Assembly (NCBI GenBank): GCA_041984235.1
Contig: JBHIYN010000018.1
Span: forward strand, 1-64,000
Source of the DNA: JBHIYN01 sp041984235
GTDB lineage: Bacteria; Pseudomonadota; Gammaproteobacteria; Ga0077536
Direction of reading: 5' to 3'
DNA length: 64,000 bases
The translations under genes and the position numbers were made by a program. A model generated the notes under the pieces. That model saw nothing but the letters and a program-made list of their open reading frames with translations, had not been told where the DNA came from and searched no databases. This document shows positions 52,643-62,532 of the stretch, one piece after another; within the stretch, counting starts at the first letter, position 1, and each line of letters begins with the position of its first letter.

Positions 52643-52897
52643 GGCGATTTCTCCTCAAATAGCGGCAGATCCGCGCGGCGGCGCGGGCTCATTGTCTCCC
52701 TTCCGTCGCCGCCGCGGCTACCAACCCGGGCCGGCGCGGTCCTTGCCCGGACCGAACCGGCTTCATGGACTCAATCAATGACCGCGATAGTAACAATCGC
52801 TTTTACGCAGTTGATGATAACCAATAGGCTGTGGGTCACTTGACCAGAGACTGGTCGCCTCACAACAGCGCGTGACACATCGGAGAAGGAAAGGATT

Positions 52898-55066
52898 ATG
52901 GCGACGAACGAAACGAAGCGGGCCGGCGTGTGCCCGGTCATGCACGGTGGCAACACGACCACCGCAAACTCCAACATGGACTGGTGGCCGAAAGCGCTCA
53001 ACCTCGACATCCTGCATCAGCACGACTCCAAGACCGACCCCATGGGCGAAGGGTTCTCCTATCGCGAGGCGCTGGCGAAGCTCGACGTCGCCGCGCTCAA
53101 GCAGGACCTGCACGCCCTGATGACCGACAGCCAGCCGTGGTGGCCGGCCGACTGGGGGCACTACGGCGGCCTCATGATCCGCATGGCGTGGCATGCCGCA
53201 GGGACCTACCGCCTGGCCGACGGCCGTGGTGGCGGCGGCACCGGCAACCAGCGCTTCGCACCCCTGAATTCCTGGCCGGACAACGTCAACCTGGACAAGG
53301 CACGCCGCCTCTTGTGGCCAATCAAGAAGAAGTACGGCAACCGCATCAGCTGGGCCGACCTGATCATCCTGGCCGGCACCATCGCCTACGAGTCGATGGG
53401 CCTGCAGTCGTACGGCTTCGCTTTCGGCCGCGAGGACATCTGGCATCCGGAGAAGGACACCTACTGGGGTTCGGAAAAGCAATGGCTGGATGCCAGCCGT
53501 TACGCCGGAGACGACGAGCGCGATTCGCTGGAGAATCCCCTGGCGGCGGTGCAGATGGGTCTGATCTACGTCAACCCGGAGGGCGTGAACGGGCAACCCG
53601 ACCCTCTGCGCACGGCGCAGGACGTGCGCGTCACCTTCGCGCGCATGGCCATGGACGACGAGGAAACCGTCGCGCTCACGGCCGGCGGCCACACCGTCGG
53701 CAAGTGCCACGGCAACGGCGACGCCGATCTGCTCGGCCCCGACCCGGAGGCCGCGGCACCGGAAGACCAGGGACTCGGCTGGATCAACAAGACCCGTCGC
53801 GGCATCGGCCACGATGCCGTCACCAGCGGACTCGAGGGTGCCTGGACGACGCATCCCACGCAGTGGGACAACGGTTACTTCGACCTCCTGTTCAAGTACC
53901 AGTGGGAGTCACGCAAGAGCCCGGCAGGCGCCTGGCAGTGGGAGCCCGTCGACATCGCGGAAGAGGACAAGCCGGTCGACAGCGAGGATCCCAGCATCCG
54001 CCACAACCCGATCATGACCGATGCCGACATGGCCATGATCACCGACCCGATCTATCGCAGGATCTCCGAGCGCTTCCACCAGGACCCGGCGTACTTCTCG
54101 CAGGTGTTCGCACGCGCCTGGTTCAAGCTGACCCATCGCGACATGGGCCCCAGGGCCCGTTACCTCGGTCCCGACGTGCCGGCCGAGGACCTGATCTGGC
54201 AGGACCCGATTCCCGCCGGCCCCACCGGTTACGACGTCGCGGCGCTCAAGGCGCGCATCGCCGACAGCGGTCTCAGCGTCAGCGACATGGTGACCACCGC
54301 CTGGGACAGTGCCCGCACCTTCCGCGGCTCGGACATGCGCGGCGGGGCCAACGGCGCGCGCATCCGGCTCGCCCCGCAAAAGGACTGGGCAGGTAACGAG
54401 CCGGAACGCCTGGCGCGCGTACTGGCGGTACTCGAGCCGCTCGCCGCCGAGAGCGGTGCCAGCGTGGCCGACGCGATCGTGATGGCCGGAAACGTCGGCA
54501 TCGAGCAGGCGGCCAGGGCGGCCGGTGTCGAGATCGCGGTGCCGTTCTCACCCGGGCGCGGCGATGCCACCGACGAGATGACCGATGCGGATTCCTTCGA
54601 CGTACTGGAACCGGTGCATGACGGCTACCGCAACTGGCTCAAGCAGGAATACGCCGTCAGCGCCGAGGAGCTGATGCTCGATCGCACACAGCTGATGGGC
54701 CTGACCGCCTGCGAGATGACGGCGCTGGTCGGCGGTATGCGTGTCATCGGTACCAACCACGGCGGCACGCGGCATGGCGTGTTTACCGATCGCGAAGGGG
54801 CGCTGACGAACGATTTCTTCGTCAACCTCACCGACATGGCTTACACCTGGGTACCCGCCGGCGACAACCTCTACGAGATCCGTGACCGCGCGAGCGGAGA
54901 GGTCCGCTGGACGGCGACCCGTATCGACCTCGTGTTCGGCTCGAATGCCATTTTGCGCGCTTACGCGGAGGTCTACGCGCAGGACGACAACAGCGCGAAG
55001 TTCGTCCGCGACTTCGTTGCGGCATGGGTCAAGGTCATGAATGCGGACCGCTTCGACCTCGCCTGA
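52898..55066 (+). CDS. katG: Catalase-peroxidase KatG (cytoplasmic)
   Basis: 722 aa bifunctional heme catalase-peroxidase. No signal peptide, in contrast to the paralogue at 17507-19762. N-terminal CPVMHGGNT; distal R95, W98, H99 in MIRMAWHAAG; crosslink Tyr in AAVQMGLIYVNPEG; proximal His in TAGGHTVGKCHG; complete C-terminal half. Breaks down H2O2 and, in some bacteria, activates or resists prodrugs. ATG 52898 follows AGAAGGAAAGG. The upstream 250 nt contain ATAG-like tetranucleotides, but I could not confirm an OxyR site. Confidence 0.95.
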   Translation: MATNETKRAGVCPVMHGGNTTTANSNMDWWPKALNLDILHQHDSKTDPMGEGFSYREALAKLDVAALKQDLHALMTDSQPWWPADWGHYGGLMIRMAWHAAGTYRLADGRGGGGTGNQRFAPLNSWPDNVNLDKARRLLWPIKKKYGNRISWADLIILAGTIAYESMGLQSYGFAFGREDIWHPEKDTYWGSEKQWLDASRYAGDDERDSLENPLAAVQMGLIYVNPEGVNGQPDPLRTAQDVRVTFARMAMDDEETVALTAGGHTVGKCHGNGDADLLGPDPEAAAPEDQGLGWINKTRRGIGHDAVTSGLEGAWTTHPTQWDNGYFDLLFKYQWESRKSPAGAWQWEPVDIAEEDKPVDSEDPSIRHNPIMTDADMAMITDPIYRRISERFHQDPAYFSQVFARAWFKLTHRDMGPRARYLGPDVPAEDLIWQDPIPAGPTGYDVAALKARIADSGLSVSDMVTTAWDSARTFRGSDMRGGANGARIRLAPQKDWAGNEPERLARVLAVLEPLAAESGASVADAIVMAGNVGIEQAARAAGVEIAVPFSPGRGDATDEMTDADSFDVLEPVHDGYRNWLKQEYAVSAEELMLDRTQLMGLTACEMTALVGGMRVIGTNHGGTRHGVFTDREGALTNDFFVNLTDMAYTWVPAGDNLYEIRDRASGEVRWTATRIDLVFGSNAILRAYAEVYAQDDNSAKFVRDFVAAWVKVMNADRFDLA

Positions 55067-55071
55067 TGCTC

Positions 55072-55119
55072 CGCCGCCCTCCCCGCGTGTTCGCAGCGAA
55101 TGACGTGGGGTGGGCGGCG
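55072..55119. terminator. GC-rich inverted repeat between convergent katG and zinc-ribbon gene
   Basis: CGCCGCCC-T-CCCC (55072-55084) pairs with GGGG-T-GGGCGGCG (55107-55119) with one T/T mismatch around a 22-nt loop. No T-run follows, so it may stop transcription only weakly or with Rho. Placed directly after the katG stop. Confidence 0.45.
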
Positions 55120-55140
55120 CGGTACTCGCGACGCAGCCCC

Positions 55141-55344
55141 CTACTCGTCAAACGCCAGCTCGACCTGCGGCTCGTCGACGCCGGCGCTGCGCTGCTCGTG
55201 CCACGCCACGCACCAGCGTGAGCAGAAGAGGTGCCCGGCAGCGTGCGCGGACGATCCCGTCACACCCTCGCCATAGATGAGCACGCCGCAGTTGTCGCAC
55301 TTGACGTACTGCTCGATGTAGTAGCCGTTCTCTGCGAACCTCAT
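55141..55344 (-). CDS. Small zinc-ribbon-like protein cotranscribed with hyuAB-like genes
   Basis: 67 aa. Cys pairs CDNCG (C16/C19) and FCSRWC (C41/C45) with a following His (WHEQ) suggest a small metal-binding ribbon. Its ATG overlaps the hydantoinase B stop codon (ATGA), so it is translated with that complex. Acetone- and acetophenone-carboxylase systems have extra small metal-binding subunits, so it may be a third subunit of a hyuAB-type enzyme. Function not assignable. Confidence 0.75.
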   Translation of the reverse strand: MRFAENGYYIEQYVKCDNCGVLIYGEGVTGSSAHAAGHLFCSRWCVAWHEQRSAGVDEPQVELAFDE

Positions 55345-57062
55345 GACCGTTTCCCCGTATCCCGCACATAGTCCCGCGCCGCGCTCCCGGCACTGACGAA
55401 GCCTTCCGCGACATCGTGCTCGAGACGCGCCGCGTCGCGCGCGGCCGGGTCACCCCAGCCGCCGCCACCCGGCGTCAGCAGACGGATCCGGTCACCGGGA
55501 TGCACGGTGACGTTGGACCACTTGCTGGTGGACCGCTTGCCGAACGCCTCGACCATGGTCTGCCAGCCGTTGCCATCGGCGGCGTGAAAGACGGTACCGC
55601 CGGGCGCTCCCGGCTGCCCCCCTTCCAGTCCCCACGCCCGGTGCTCGTGGCGATCGGTGAGCTGGGTGCAGGTGATGTCGACATCGAGGCAACGCCACGT
55701 CTTGCTGGTGCCGAGGCCGCCGCGGAACGTGCCCGCGCCGCCCGAGTCGGGACGCAAGCTGTACTCTTCAGTCAGCCACGGGTAGCGCGTCTCGAACACC
55801 TCCACCGGGATCACGCGGCAGTTGCCGTTGATCGAATCGGTCGCGTTGTTGCCATCGGCGAACGGCCGCGCGCCCCAGCCGACGACCTCGATGTCGTAGC
55901 AGGCGAAGTACTCGTCGTTCTTGGAATCATGGCCGCCGAAGACGAAATTGAGGTGCGTGCCACCCTCCGCGGCCATGCCGCGCTCGGGCGCCGCCTGTGC
56001 CAGCGCGCCGATCACCGCACCAGCGATGCGCGGATGGGCCTCGGTGTTGCCGCCGACCTCCGGCGCCGGGTAATCGACGTTGACCACGGTGCCGCGCGGC
56101 GCGATGACCTTGATCGGCCTGAAACAGCCGGAGTTCTTCGGGATCGACGGGTCGGTCAGGTGCAGGATGGCATTGTAGGTGGCGGACCACGCCACCCCCA
56201 GGGTGGCATTGATGGGGCCGGCGACCTGTGCGCTGCTGCCGGTGAAGTCGACCACGATGCGCTCGCCGCGCACGTGGCAGTGCGCCTCGATGCGGATCTC
56301 CGAGGCCGAGACTCCGTCGTTGTCCATGTAATCGACGAAGTCGTAACGCCCGTCCGGAATGTCGGCGATCTCGGCGCGCATGCGCGCCTCGGCGTAGTCC
56401 ATGAGATCGTCGCAGGTGGTGCGGAAGGTGTCGAGACCATAGCGTGCCGCGATCTCCGCCAGGCGGGCGGAACCCTGCTCGACCCCGGCAATCATGGCGC
56501 GCATGTCGCCGTAGTTGTAGCGCGGCGTACGCACGTTCGCCAGCCACAGCTTCCATACTTCCGGCACGTCCTCGCCACGCTTGCGGATCTTGACCGGCGG
56601 CACCCGGATTCCTTCGTGGAATATCTCGGTCGCTTCCGAAGGGAAACCGCCCGGCACCATGCCGCCGACCTCGGCCACGTGGCCGATGGCGACGGTAAAC
56701 GCGATCAGCTCATCGCCGACGTAGACCGGGCAGAACAGCGTGTGCTCGGGCGTGTGCAGGCCACCGCGATAAGGATCGTTGTGCACCAGCACGTCGCCCG
56801 GCTCGATCTCTTCCAGCGGTATTTCCTGCAGGCAGGACCTGATCAGCAGCGGCAGCCCGCCAATCTGCGCCGGACAGAACTCGGCCACCGCGAGCAGCTC
56901 GCCGCGGGGCGAGGCGATACCGCAGGTGAAATCCAGGGCTTCGTTAAAGATGGTGGAATAAGAGGTCTTCATCAGCGTGATGCCCATCTCGCGGCACAGC
57001 GAGATCATCGTGTTCTCGATGATGTTCATGGTCACCAGGTCCATGTCGGCAGATGACTTCAT
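55341..57062 (-). CDS. Hydantoinase B/oxoprolinase-family subunit
   Basis: 573 aa HyuB-type subunit. Family text: NIIENTMISLCREMGITLMKTSYSTIFNEALDFTCGIASPRGELLAVAEFCPAQIGGLPLL, GDVLVHNDPYRGGLHTPEH, and GLGTSKTWRCLDVDIT toward the C-terminus. With HyuA it forms ATP-dependent 5-oxoprolinase, N-methylhydantoinase, or acetone/acetophenone-carboxylase-like enzymes. Overlaps HyuA by 4 nt upstream and the small zinc-ribbon gene by 4 nt downstream, so all three are translationally coupled. Confidence 0.92.
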   Translation of the reverse strand: MKSSADMDLVTMNIIENTMISLCREMGITLMKTSYSTIFNEALDFTCGIASPRGELLAVAEFCPAQIGGLPLLIRSCLQEIPLEEIEPGDVLVHNDPYRGGLHTPEHTLFCPVYVGDELIAFTVAIGHVAEVGGMVPGGFPSEATEIFHEGIRVPPVKIRKRGEDVPEVWKLWLANVRTPRYNYGDMRAMIAGVEQGSARLAEIAARYGLDTFRTTCDDLMDYAEARMRAEIADIPDGRYDFVDYMDNDGVSASEIRIEAHCHVRGERIVVDFTGSSAQVAGPINATLGVAWSATYNAILHLTDPSIPKNSGCFRPIKVIAPRGTVVNVDYPAPEVGGNTEAHPRIAGAVIGALAQAAPERGMAAEGGTHLNFVFGGHDSKNDEYFACYDIEVVGWGARPFADGNNATDSINGNCRVIPVEVFETRYPWLTEEYSLRPDSGGAGTFRGGLGTSKTWRCLDVDITCTQLTDRHEHRAWGLEGGQPGAPGGTVFHAADGNGWQTMVEAFGKRSTSKWSNVTVHPGDRIRLLTPGGGGWGDPAARDAARLEHDVAEGFVSAGSAARDYVRDTGKRS

Positions 57063-59095
57063 AGGTTCTTCTCCACAGATTCCACAACGAGATGGCCGGA
57101 TGCCGTCACACTCAGTCGCTGCCCCGGGCAGACGACCGTGACCGAGGCCGGCTCCTCGACCAGCGCCGGACCGTCGAGACTCGCACCGGCACCGAGCGCG
57201 GCGCGCCTGTAAACCGGCGTCATATGTTCCCCGTCAGCGAACCATACCGGCCGGCGCGCGGACTCCTGCACCGTGTCGGCCACCGCGATCCGCGGCAGCT
57301 CGGGCTTCTCCGCCGGCGCCGACACCGCACACTTGATGGTGGTCAGCTCGATGACCTCGTTAGCCACGCGAAAGCCGAAGCGGGCTTCGTGGCGGGCGTG
57401 GAAATCGGCCCACAGCCGCTCGCAGTTGGCCGGCGTGAACTGGTCGAAGTCGATGGCGAGCTCGAGTTCGTAGTTCTGGCCGAGGTAGCGCAGCTCCAGC
57501 GTCCGCTCCACGCGCAGGTCGCCTTCGTAGCCCTGCTCCAGCAGGCTGTCGCGCCCGCTCGCCACGAGGCCGGCGAGAACTTCGGTGGCACGGTCGCCGT
57601 CGAAGCGCCGCGAGGTCATGTCGACCGTGCGCTCGAGGTCGACGCGCGCGTCGGCCAGGGTGAAACCGAGCGCGGAAAACTGGCCGGGATGGATGGGGAT
57701 GATCGCAGAACCGATACCGGCCTCGCCGATCAGCTCGGCCGCGTGCAACGGCCCCGCCCCGCCGAAGGCCATCAGCGCGAAATCGCGCGGATCGTGACCG
57801 CGCTCGATCAGCACCGTGCGCAGTGCGCCCACCATGTTGGTATTGACGATGCGCAGGATGGCGATGGCGACCTCGGGTACGCTCATGCCGAGCGGCTCCG
57901 CGAGCTCAGCCAGTGCGCGTTCGGCGGCAGACCGGTCAAGCGGCATCGCGCCGCCGAGGAATTGCCCCGGATCGATGCGCCCCAGAACCAGGTTGGCGTC
58001 GGTCACCGTGGCCTGCGTCCCGCCGCGCCCGTAGCAGGCAGGCCCCGGGTCGGCACCCGCGCTGTGCGGGCCGACCCGCAGCATGCCGCCCTTGTCTCGC
58101 CATGCGATCGATCCGCCGCCGGCACCAATGGTGCGGATGTCGAGCATCGGCAGCTGGATCGGCAGCCCGAACGCGATTTCGAAGTCAGTGGTGAAGGCGA
58201 TGTCCTCGCCGACGATGGTCGAGCAGTCGGTCGAGGTGCCGCCCATGTCGAGCGTCACCACGTGGTCGCGACCGAGCTCGCGCGCCACCGCGCGCGCCGC
58301 CACCACCCCGCCGGCCGGCCCCGAGAGGGTCAGGTGGATGGGCTGCGCGGCCGCCGCGGCCGGCGTCATCTCGCCGCCGTTGGACTTGATCATGGCGACC
58401 CGCGCAGCGACGCCGGCGGCAACGAAACGCGACTCCATGTCCTGCACGTAACGTTCCAGGATGGGCTTCACGTAAGCATCGGCGATGGTCGTAGAGGCGC
58501 GTTCGTACTCCTTCCACTTCGGCAGGACGTCGAATGAAATCGAGATCGGCACGCCGGGCAGCGCCGCGGTCAGCAACTCCCGGGCGCGGAACTCGTGCTC
58601 GGGATTGACGTAGGAGAACAGGAAATTGACCGCGACCGCCTCGATGCCGTCGGCACGCATGGCTTCGGCGACGGCAGCGACACCGGCCTCGTCGAGCGGT
58701 ACCAGCACGTCGCCGTTGCTGCGCACCCGTTCGGCGACTTCGTAGCAATGGCGGCGTTGCACCAGCGGCTCTGCGCGGCTCCAGGTACGGTCGTAGTGGT
58801 GCTCGCGGTGACCACGTTGCAGGAAGGGAATGTCGCGAAACCCGGCGGTCGTGACATACGCCGTACGCGCGCCGCTGCGCTCGAGGATGGCGTTGGTCGC
58901 GACCGTGGTTCCGAGACGGATGTTGCTGACCGCCTGGCGGTCGTCCAGCATCGCGAGACCGGTCAGGATCCCCGCGGTCGGGTCGCCCGGCGTGCTGAGG
59001 TTCTTCCACGCACTGATACGCTGCGTGGCCTGGTCGCAGGCGACGAAATCGGTGAACGTGCCACCGACGTCGATACCGAGCAGATATCGGGCCAT
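57059..59095 (-). CDS. Hydantoinase A/oxoprolinase-family subunit
   Basis: 678 aa ATPase-fold subunit partnering the downstream HyuB. N-terminal YLLGIDVGGTFTDFVACDQ and internal VTLDMGGTSTDCSTIVGEDI are the ASKHA-type phosphate loops; the IRTIGAGGGSIAWRDKGGMLRVGPHSAGADPGPACYGRGG stretch is typical. I place the start at ATG 59095, where the family begins; the open frame continues to 59374 without matching sequence. Substrate (hydantoin, oxoproline or a ketone to be carboxylated) cannot be told from sequence alone. Confidence 0.92.
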   Translation of the reverse strand: MARYLLGIDVGGTFTDFVACDQATQRISAWKNLSTPGDPTAGILTGLAMLDDRQAVSNIRLGTTVATNAILERSGARTAYVTTAGFRDIPFLQRGHREHHYDRTWSRAEPLVQRRHCYEVAERVRSNGDVLVPLDEAGVAAVAEAMRADGIEAVAVNFLFSYVNPEHEFRARELLTAALPGVPISISFDVLPKWKEYERASTTIADAYVKPILERYVQDMESRFVAAGVAARVAMIKSNGGEMTPAAAAAQPIHLTLSGPAGGVVAARAVARELGRDHVVTLDMGGTSTDCSTIVGEDIAFTTDFEIAFGLPIQLPMLDIRTIGAGGGSIAWRDKGGMLRVGPHSAGADPGPACYGRGGTQATVTDANLVLGRIDPGQFLGGAMPLDRSAAERALAELAEPLGMSVPEVAIAILRIVNTNMVGALRTVLIERGHDPRDFALMAFGGAGPLHAAELIGEAGIGSAIIPIHPGQFSALGFTLADARVDLERTVDMTSRRFDGDRATEVLAGLVASGRDSLLEQGYEGDLRVERTLELRYLGQNYELELAIDFDQFTPANCERLWADFHARHEARFGFRVANEVIELTTIKCAVSAPAEKPELPRIAVADTVQESARRPVWFADGEHMTPVYRRAALGAGASLDGPALVEEPASVTVVCPGQRLSVTASGHLVVESVEKNL

Positions 59096-59190
59096 GATCG
59101 GATACTGCAAGAGGGAAGTCCCGACCAAGCATAATCGATGCTGCCCACCGGCGGGAATGCAGCCACTTCCGCAGGGCCGCCCGTCCGCGC

Positions 59191-60351
59191 TCAGTCGAGC
59201 AGGCTGGTGTACTTGTCGGAGAAGACGTCCCGCCCGATGATGTAGCGCATGATCTCCGAGCTGCCGGCATAGATACGGCTCATGCGGGCATCGGTGAAGA
59301 TGCGCGAGATCTCGTACTCCTTCATGTAGCCGGCGCCGCCATGCAATTGCAGGCCGAGGTCCGCCATGCGCCACTCGATCTCGCTGCCCAGCATCTTGGC
59401 CTTGGCCGCCATGTTGGCGGTCAGGCGACCGGCATTGTGCTCGTTGACACAGTGATCGACGAACACCTGCAGCATGTCGAGCTCGGCGTCCATCTCGGCC
59501 ATGCGAAACTGGGTATTCTGCTGCTCCGACAGCGGCTTGCCAAAAACTTCGCGCTGCATGACGAATTCACGCGTGACGTCGAACGCGCGACGTCCGCTGG
59601 CGAGGTAGCCGCAGGCGGCAATCAGCCGCTCCTCCGCGAGGCCTTCCATCAGGTAATAGAAGCCCTTGCCGGGCTCGCCGAGCACGTTCTCCCTGGGCAC
59701 CCTGACGTCGCTGAAGAAGAGCTCTGCCGTGTCCTGCGCGTGCAGGCCAATCTTGTCGAGATTGCGGCCGCGCTCGAAGCCTTCCATGCCGCGTTCGACG
59801 ATGAGCAGAACCATCGCGTGGCGGCTGTCCGCGCCATGCAGCTTGGCGGCGACGATGATGACGTCGGCGTTGATGCCGTTGGAGATGTAGGTCTTGGAGC
59901 CGTTGAGCAGGAAATGGTCGCCCATGTCGCGGGCCGTCGAACGCATGCTGCTCAGGTCGCTGCCGGCGCCCGGCTCGGTCATGCCCACGGCCAGGATGGT
60001 TTCCCCCGAAACGCATTTCGGCAGGAAGCGCTCGCGCTGCTCGGGCGTACCAAAGCGCTGCAGGTAAGGCCCCACCAGGCGGCTGTGCAGCGTGTTGTAC
60101 CACTCGCCGCAGCCGGCACGGACGGTTTCCTCGATGATGATCTGCTCGTAACGGAAATCGGTATCGCCGAGGCCGCCGTATTGCTCGTCCGGCCAGATCA
60201 TGAGGAAGCCGAGCTCGCCCGCGCGGCGGAAGATGTCGCGGTCGACAATACCCGCCTCGCGCCACTGCTCCATGTTGGGCGCGACCTCGTTGGTGAGGAA
60301 ACGCCGGTACGTTTCACGGAAAAGATTCTGTTCCTCGGTGAATGATCTCAT
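59191..60351 (-). CDS. Acyl-CoA dehydrogenase
   Basis: 386 aa FAD enzyme of fatty-acyl or short-branched acyl-CoA beta-oxidation. Features: GMTEPGAGSDLSSMRSTARDMGDHFLLNGSKTYISNG (FAD/substrate region), GFYYLMEGLAEERLIAACGYLASGRRAFDVTREFVMQREVFGKPL, and C-terminal GLQLHGGAGYMKEYEISRIFTDARMSRIYAGSSEIMRYIIGRDV. The catalytic Glu is probably in GYMKEY. ATG 60351 is preferred to the longer frame. Upstream of the hyuAB pair on the same strand (95 nt), so possibly one operon. Confidence 0.93.
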   Translation of the reverse strand: MRSFTEEQNLFRETYRRFLTNEVAPNMEQWREAGIVDRDIFRRAGELGFLMIWPDEQYGGLGDTDFRYEQIIIEETVRAGCGEWYNTLHSRLVGPYLQRFGTPEQRERFLPKCVSGETILAVGMTEPGAGSDLSSMRSTARDMGDHFLLNGSKTYISNGINADVIIVAAKLHGADSRHAMVLLIVERGMEGFERGRNLDKIGLHAQDTAELFFSDVRVPRENVLGEPGKGFYYLMEGLAEERLIAACGYLASGRRAFDVTREFVMQREVFGKPLSEQQNTQFRMAEMDAELDMLQVFVDHCVNEHNAGRLTANMAAKAKMLGSEIEWRMADLGLQLHGGAGYMKEYEISRIFTDARMSRIYAGSSEIMRYIIGRDVFSDKYTSLLD

Positions 60352-60549
60352 GTGTCCCGTCCTGTTCCGTTCTCTGCCCCTGCCTTCCGGCAACGGCCTG
60401 CAAGGATAGCGGAAATCCGGCGCAGACCGCCGCGGGTGGCCGCCCGCTGCAACGCCTGGCGGCGCGACAATACCCGCAACGTCGGTGCTGCGGTACCGCC
60501 AGCCGGCCCCGCAAGTCGGCTGGCGTGCGTGCGCGGCCGGTTGCCCGCC

Positions 60550-62532
60550 TTACTGCCGCGCGCTGTCAGCCGGCTCCGCTATCTCCAGCAGACTGTTGAT
60601 CGTTATCGGTGCGGCAACGGTCTGCACGGTACCCGCAGGCCATTGCACTTCCACGGCCTCGACCGCGCTGGCGTCGTCGAGACCGAAGTACAGCGGCAAC
60701 CGGCTCTGGGAAAGGTAGCCCGACTTGCCGTCGTTGACCTGCGTGTAGCGCCTGCCGCCGGCCGTAACCGTGACCCGTGCGCCCAGGCCATCGCGATTGG
60801 AGCGTTCGCCGCGCAGCCTGACCTTGAGGTAGCGCACTGCGCGACGTTCGCTGAGGTCGCTGACCAGCACCATCGGCACCCAGTTCCACTCGTTGGTGAC
60901 GATGTCGAGGTCGCCGTCGGCATCCAGGTCGAAGATGACCGAGGCACGGGAACCCAGGGCCTCGCGCATCTCGACCTGGCCCTCGCGCCCCTGGCACCAG
61001 CCGCTCTGCCGGTCGGCGCCGCTGCAGTCGATGCGGAACCACGGCTTGCCGGTCGCGCCGTCGCGCCGCGGCTCCGCGCCGAGCACGAACTCACTGTCGA
61101 CGAAACCGCGCCCGCGCTCGTTCATCAGCAGGTTGTTGGCCGAGTAACGGAAGGCCATGTTCATGCTCGCGGTGACGAAAATGTCCTGGTAGCCGTCGGC
61201 ATTGAGGTCACCCACGCTCAGCCCCCACGGCCAGAAATTCTCCACGTTGAGCTCGTCCGACACCTCGACGAAGCGCCCGCCGCCCTCGTTGCGGAAAAAG
61301 CTGTTGCCCCGCACGTGGTTGCCGTCGGTGTTGGCACGCCGTTTCTCAGGGCCGCGTTTCTCGATCTTCTGCTTCTCGTCGGCCGGGTCCAGGGTGCGCA
61401 GCATGTCGGTGTGCATGTCGGTGATGTAAATGTCCATGCGACCGTCGTTGTTGTAGTCGAACACCTTGATACCCATGGCGCCCCACGAGGTGGCCGGGAA
61501 CAGCTCGCGACTCTTCTTCACGAAGCGCTCGCCAGCAACGTTCTCGTAGTACTCGTCATGGCCCTGCATGTCGAGGATGTAGAGGTCCTGCCAGCCGTCC
61601 TCGTTGAGATCGACGGCGCTTGCGTCCCCTGACCAGCTGAAATCGACCAGTCCGACCTGCTCGGTGACGTCGGCGAAACGGTTACCGCCGAGGTTGCGGA
61701 ACAGGCGGCTGCTTTCCTGGCGCTCGGGAATAAAGTGGCCCTGGAAGGCGCGCTTGAGGCCAACGCGGTAGGTGTAGGGTTTGGGAAACTGCACCTCGGG
61801 GTAATTCAGCCCCGCCGGGATCTTGCGGTCCGCTGAGTAGATTCCGACATTGGTCAGGAACACGTCGAGCAGTCCATCGCGATCGTAGTCGAACAGCACC
61901 GCACCCGAGGAATGGCCGACGTAATCGAGGCCGGAGCCGGCCGACACGTCGCGGAAGTACCCGCGGCCGTCGTTCTCGAACAGCAGGTTGCCGTCCATGA
62001 CGGTGGTAACGTAGAGATCGGCGTCACCGTCGTTGTCCAGGTCGGCAAAAGAGGCGGTCACCGAGATGCGGTCGTCGACCGCGAGCCCCGCACGCGCCGT
62101 GAAATTCTCGAATCGCCCGCCGCCCAGGTTACGCCACAGCTCGTTGGCGCCGACCTGGTTCACGAAGTAAATGTCGTCCAGGCCATCGCCGTCTATGTCG
62201 GCGACGGCGATGCCGTTGCCATGATCGTAGTGCACCGCGCGGTACAGCGTGCCGCCGTCAGGGACGACCCGGCCGCGAAACGTGATATTGCTCTCCGGCT
62301 GGCGATCGACGAAGCGGAAGTCGTGGAAGAAATCGGCCGCTGCGGCCCGCTCGCGCTGCGCCGCGGCGCGCGGTTCTAGCCAGGCGGGTGCTTCGATCTC
62401 GCTCGGATCGGTGATCCTGGGATGGTACGCCCGCGGCAGGCCGCTGCCCGTCGTTGCGGACTCGGTCGCAAAGAGGGGGGGGGATGTGAGCGCCGCGAGG
62501 CAGAGCAGCAGGCAGGCACGGGTTGCTTTCAT
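60550..62532 (-). CDS. Secreted CRTAC1/VCBS-repeat protein with ASPIC/UnbV domain
   Basis: 660 aa exported beta-propeller-like protein. Signal peptide MKATRACLLLCLAALTSPPLFA; at least seven calcium-binding FG-GAP/VCBS repeats with DxDxDG loops (ADIDGDGLDDIYF, ADLDNDGDADLYV, FDYDRDGLLDVFL, VDLNEDGWQDLYI, FDYNNDGRMDIYI, GDLNADGYQDIFV, FDLDADGDLDIVT); and a C-terminal ASPIC/UnbV segment (GLGARVTVTAGGRRYTQVNDGKSGY). Such proteins occur on cell surfaces; the role is unknown. A run of nine C codes part of the signal peptide (codons ~17-20), a possible slippage site. Confidence 0.9.
   Translation of the reverse strand: MKATRACLLLCLAALTSPPLFATESATTGSGLPRAYHPRITDPSEIEAPAWLEPRAAAQRERAAAADFFHDFRFVDRQPESNITFRGRVVPDGGTLYRAVHYDHGNGIAVADIDGDGLDDIYFVNQVGANELWRNLGGGRFENFTARAGLAVDDRISVTASFADLDNDGDADLYVTTVMDGNLLFENDGRGYFRDVSAGSGLDYVGHSSGAVLFDYDRDGLLDVFLTNVGIYSADRKIPAGLNYPEVQFPKPYTYRVGLKRAFQGHFIPERQESSRLFRNLGGNRFADVTEQVGLVDFSWSGDASAVDLNEDGWQDLYILDMQGHDEYYENVAGERFVKKSRELFPATSWGAMGIKVFDYNNDGRMDIYITDMHTDMLRTLDPADEKQKIEKRGPEKRRANTDGNHVRGNSFFRNEGGGRFVEVSDELNVENFWPWGLSVGDLNADGYQDIFVTASMNMAFRYSANNLLMNERGRGFVDSEFVLGAEPRRDGATGKPWFRIDCSGADRQSGWCQGREGQVEMREALGSRASVIFDLDADGDLDIVTNEWNWVPMVLVSDLSERRAVRYLKVRLRGERSNRDGLGARVTVTAGGRRYTQVNDGKSGYLSQSRLPLYFGLDDASAVEAVEVQWPAGTVQTVAAPITINSLLEIAEPADSARQ

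Noticed and set aside
52771..52860. OxyR-type site upstream of cytoplasmic katG
   Set aside because: ATAG tetranucleotides occur at two places, but their spacing and partner halves do not fit the ATAG-N7-CTAT pattern well enough to claim it.
55416..57056. A 546-codon plus-strand frame antisense to HyuB
   Set aside because: Compositional artefact; the minus strand carries intact HyuB.
57092..58537. A 481-codon plus-strand frame antisense to HyuA
   Set aside because: No domain; arises from GC-rich codon structure opposite HyuA.
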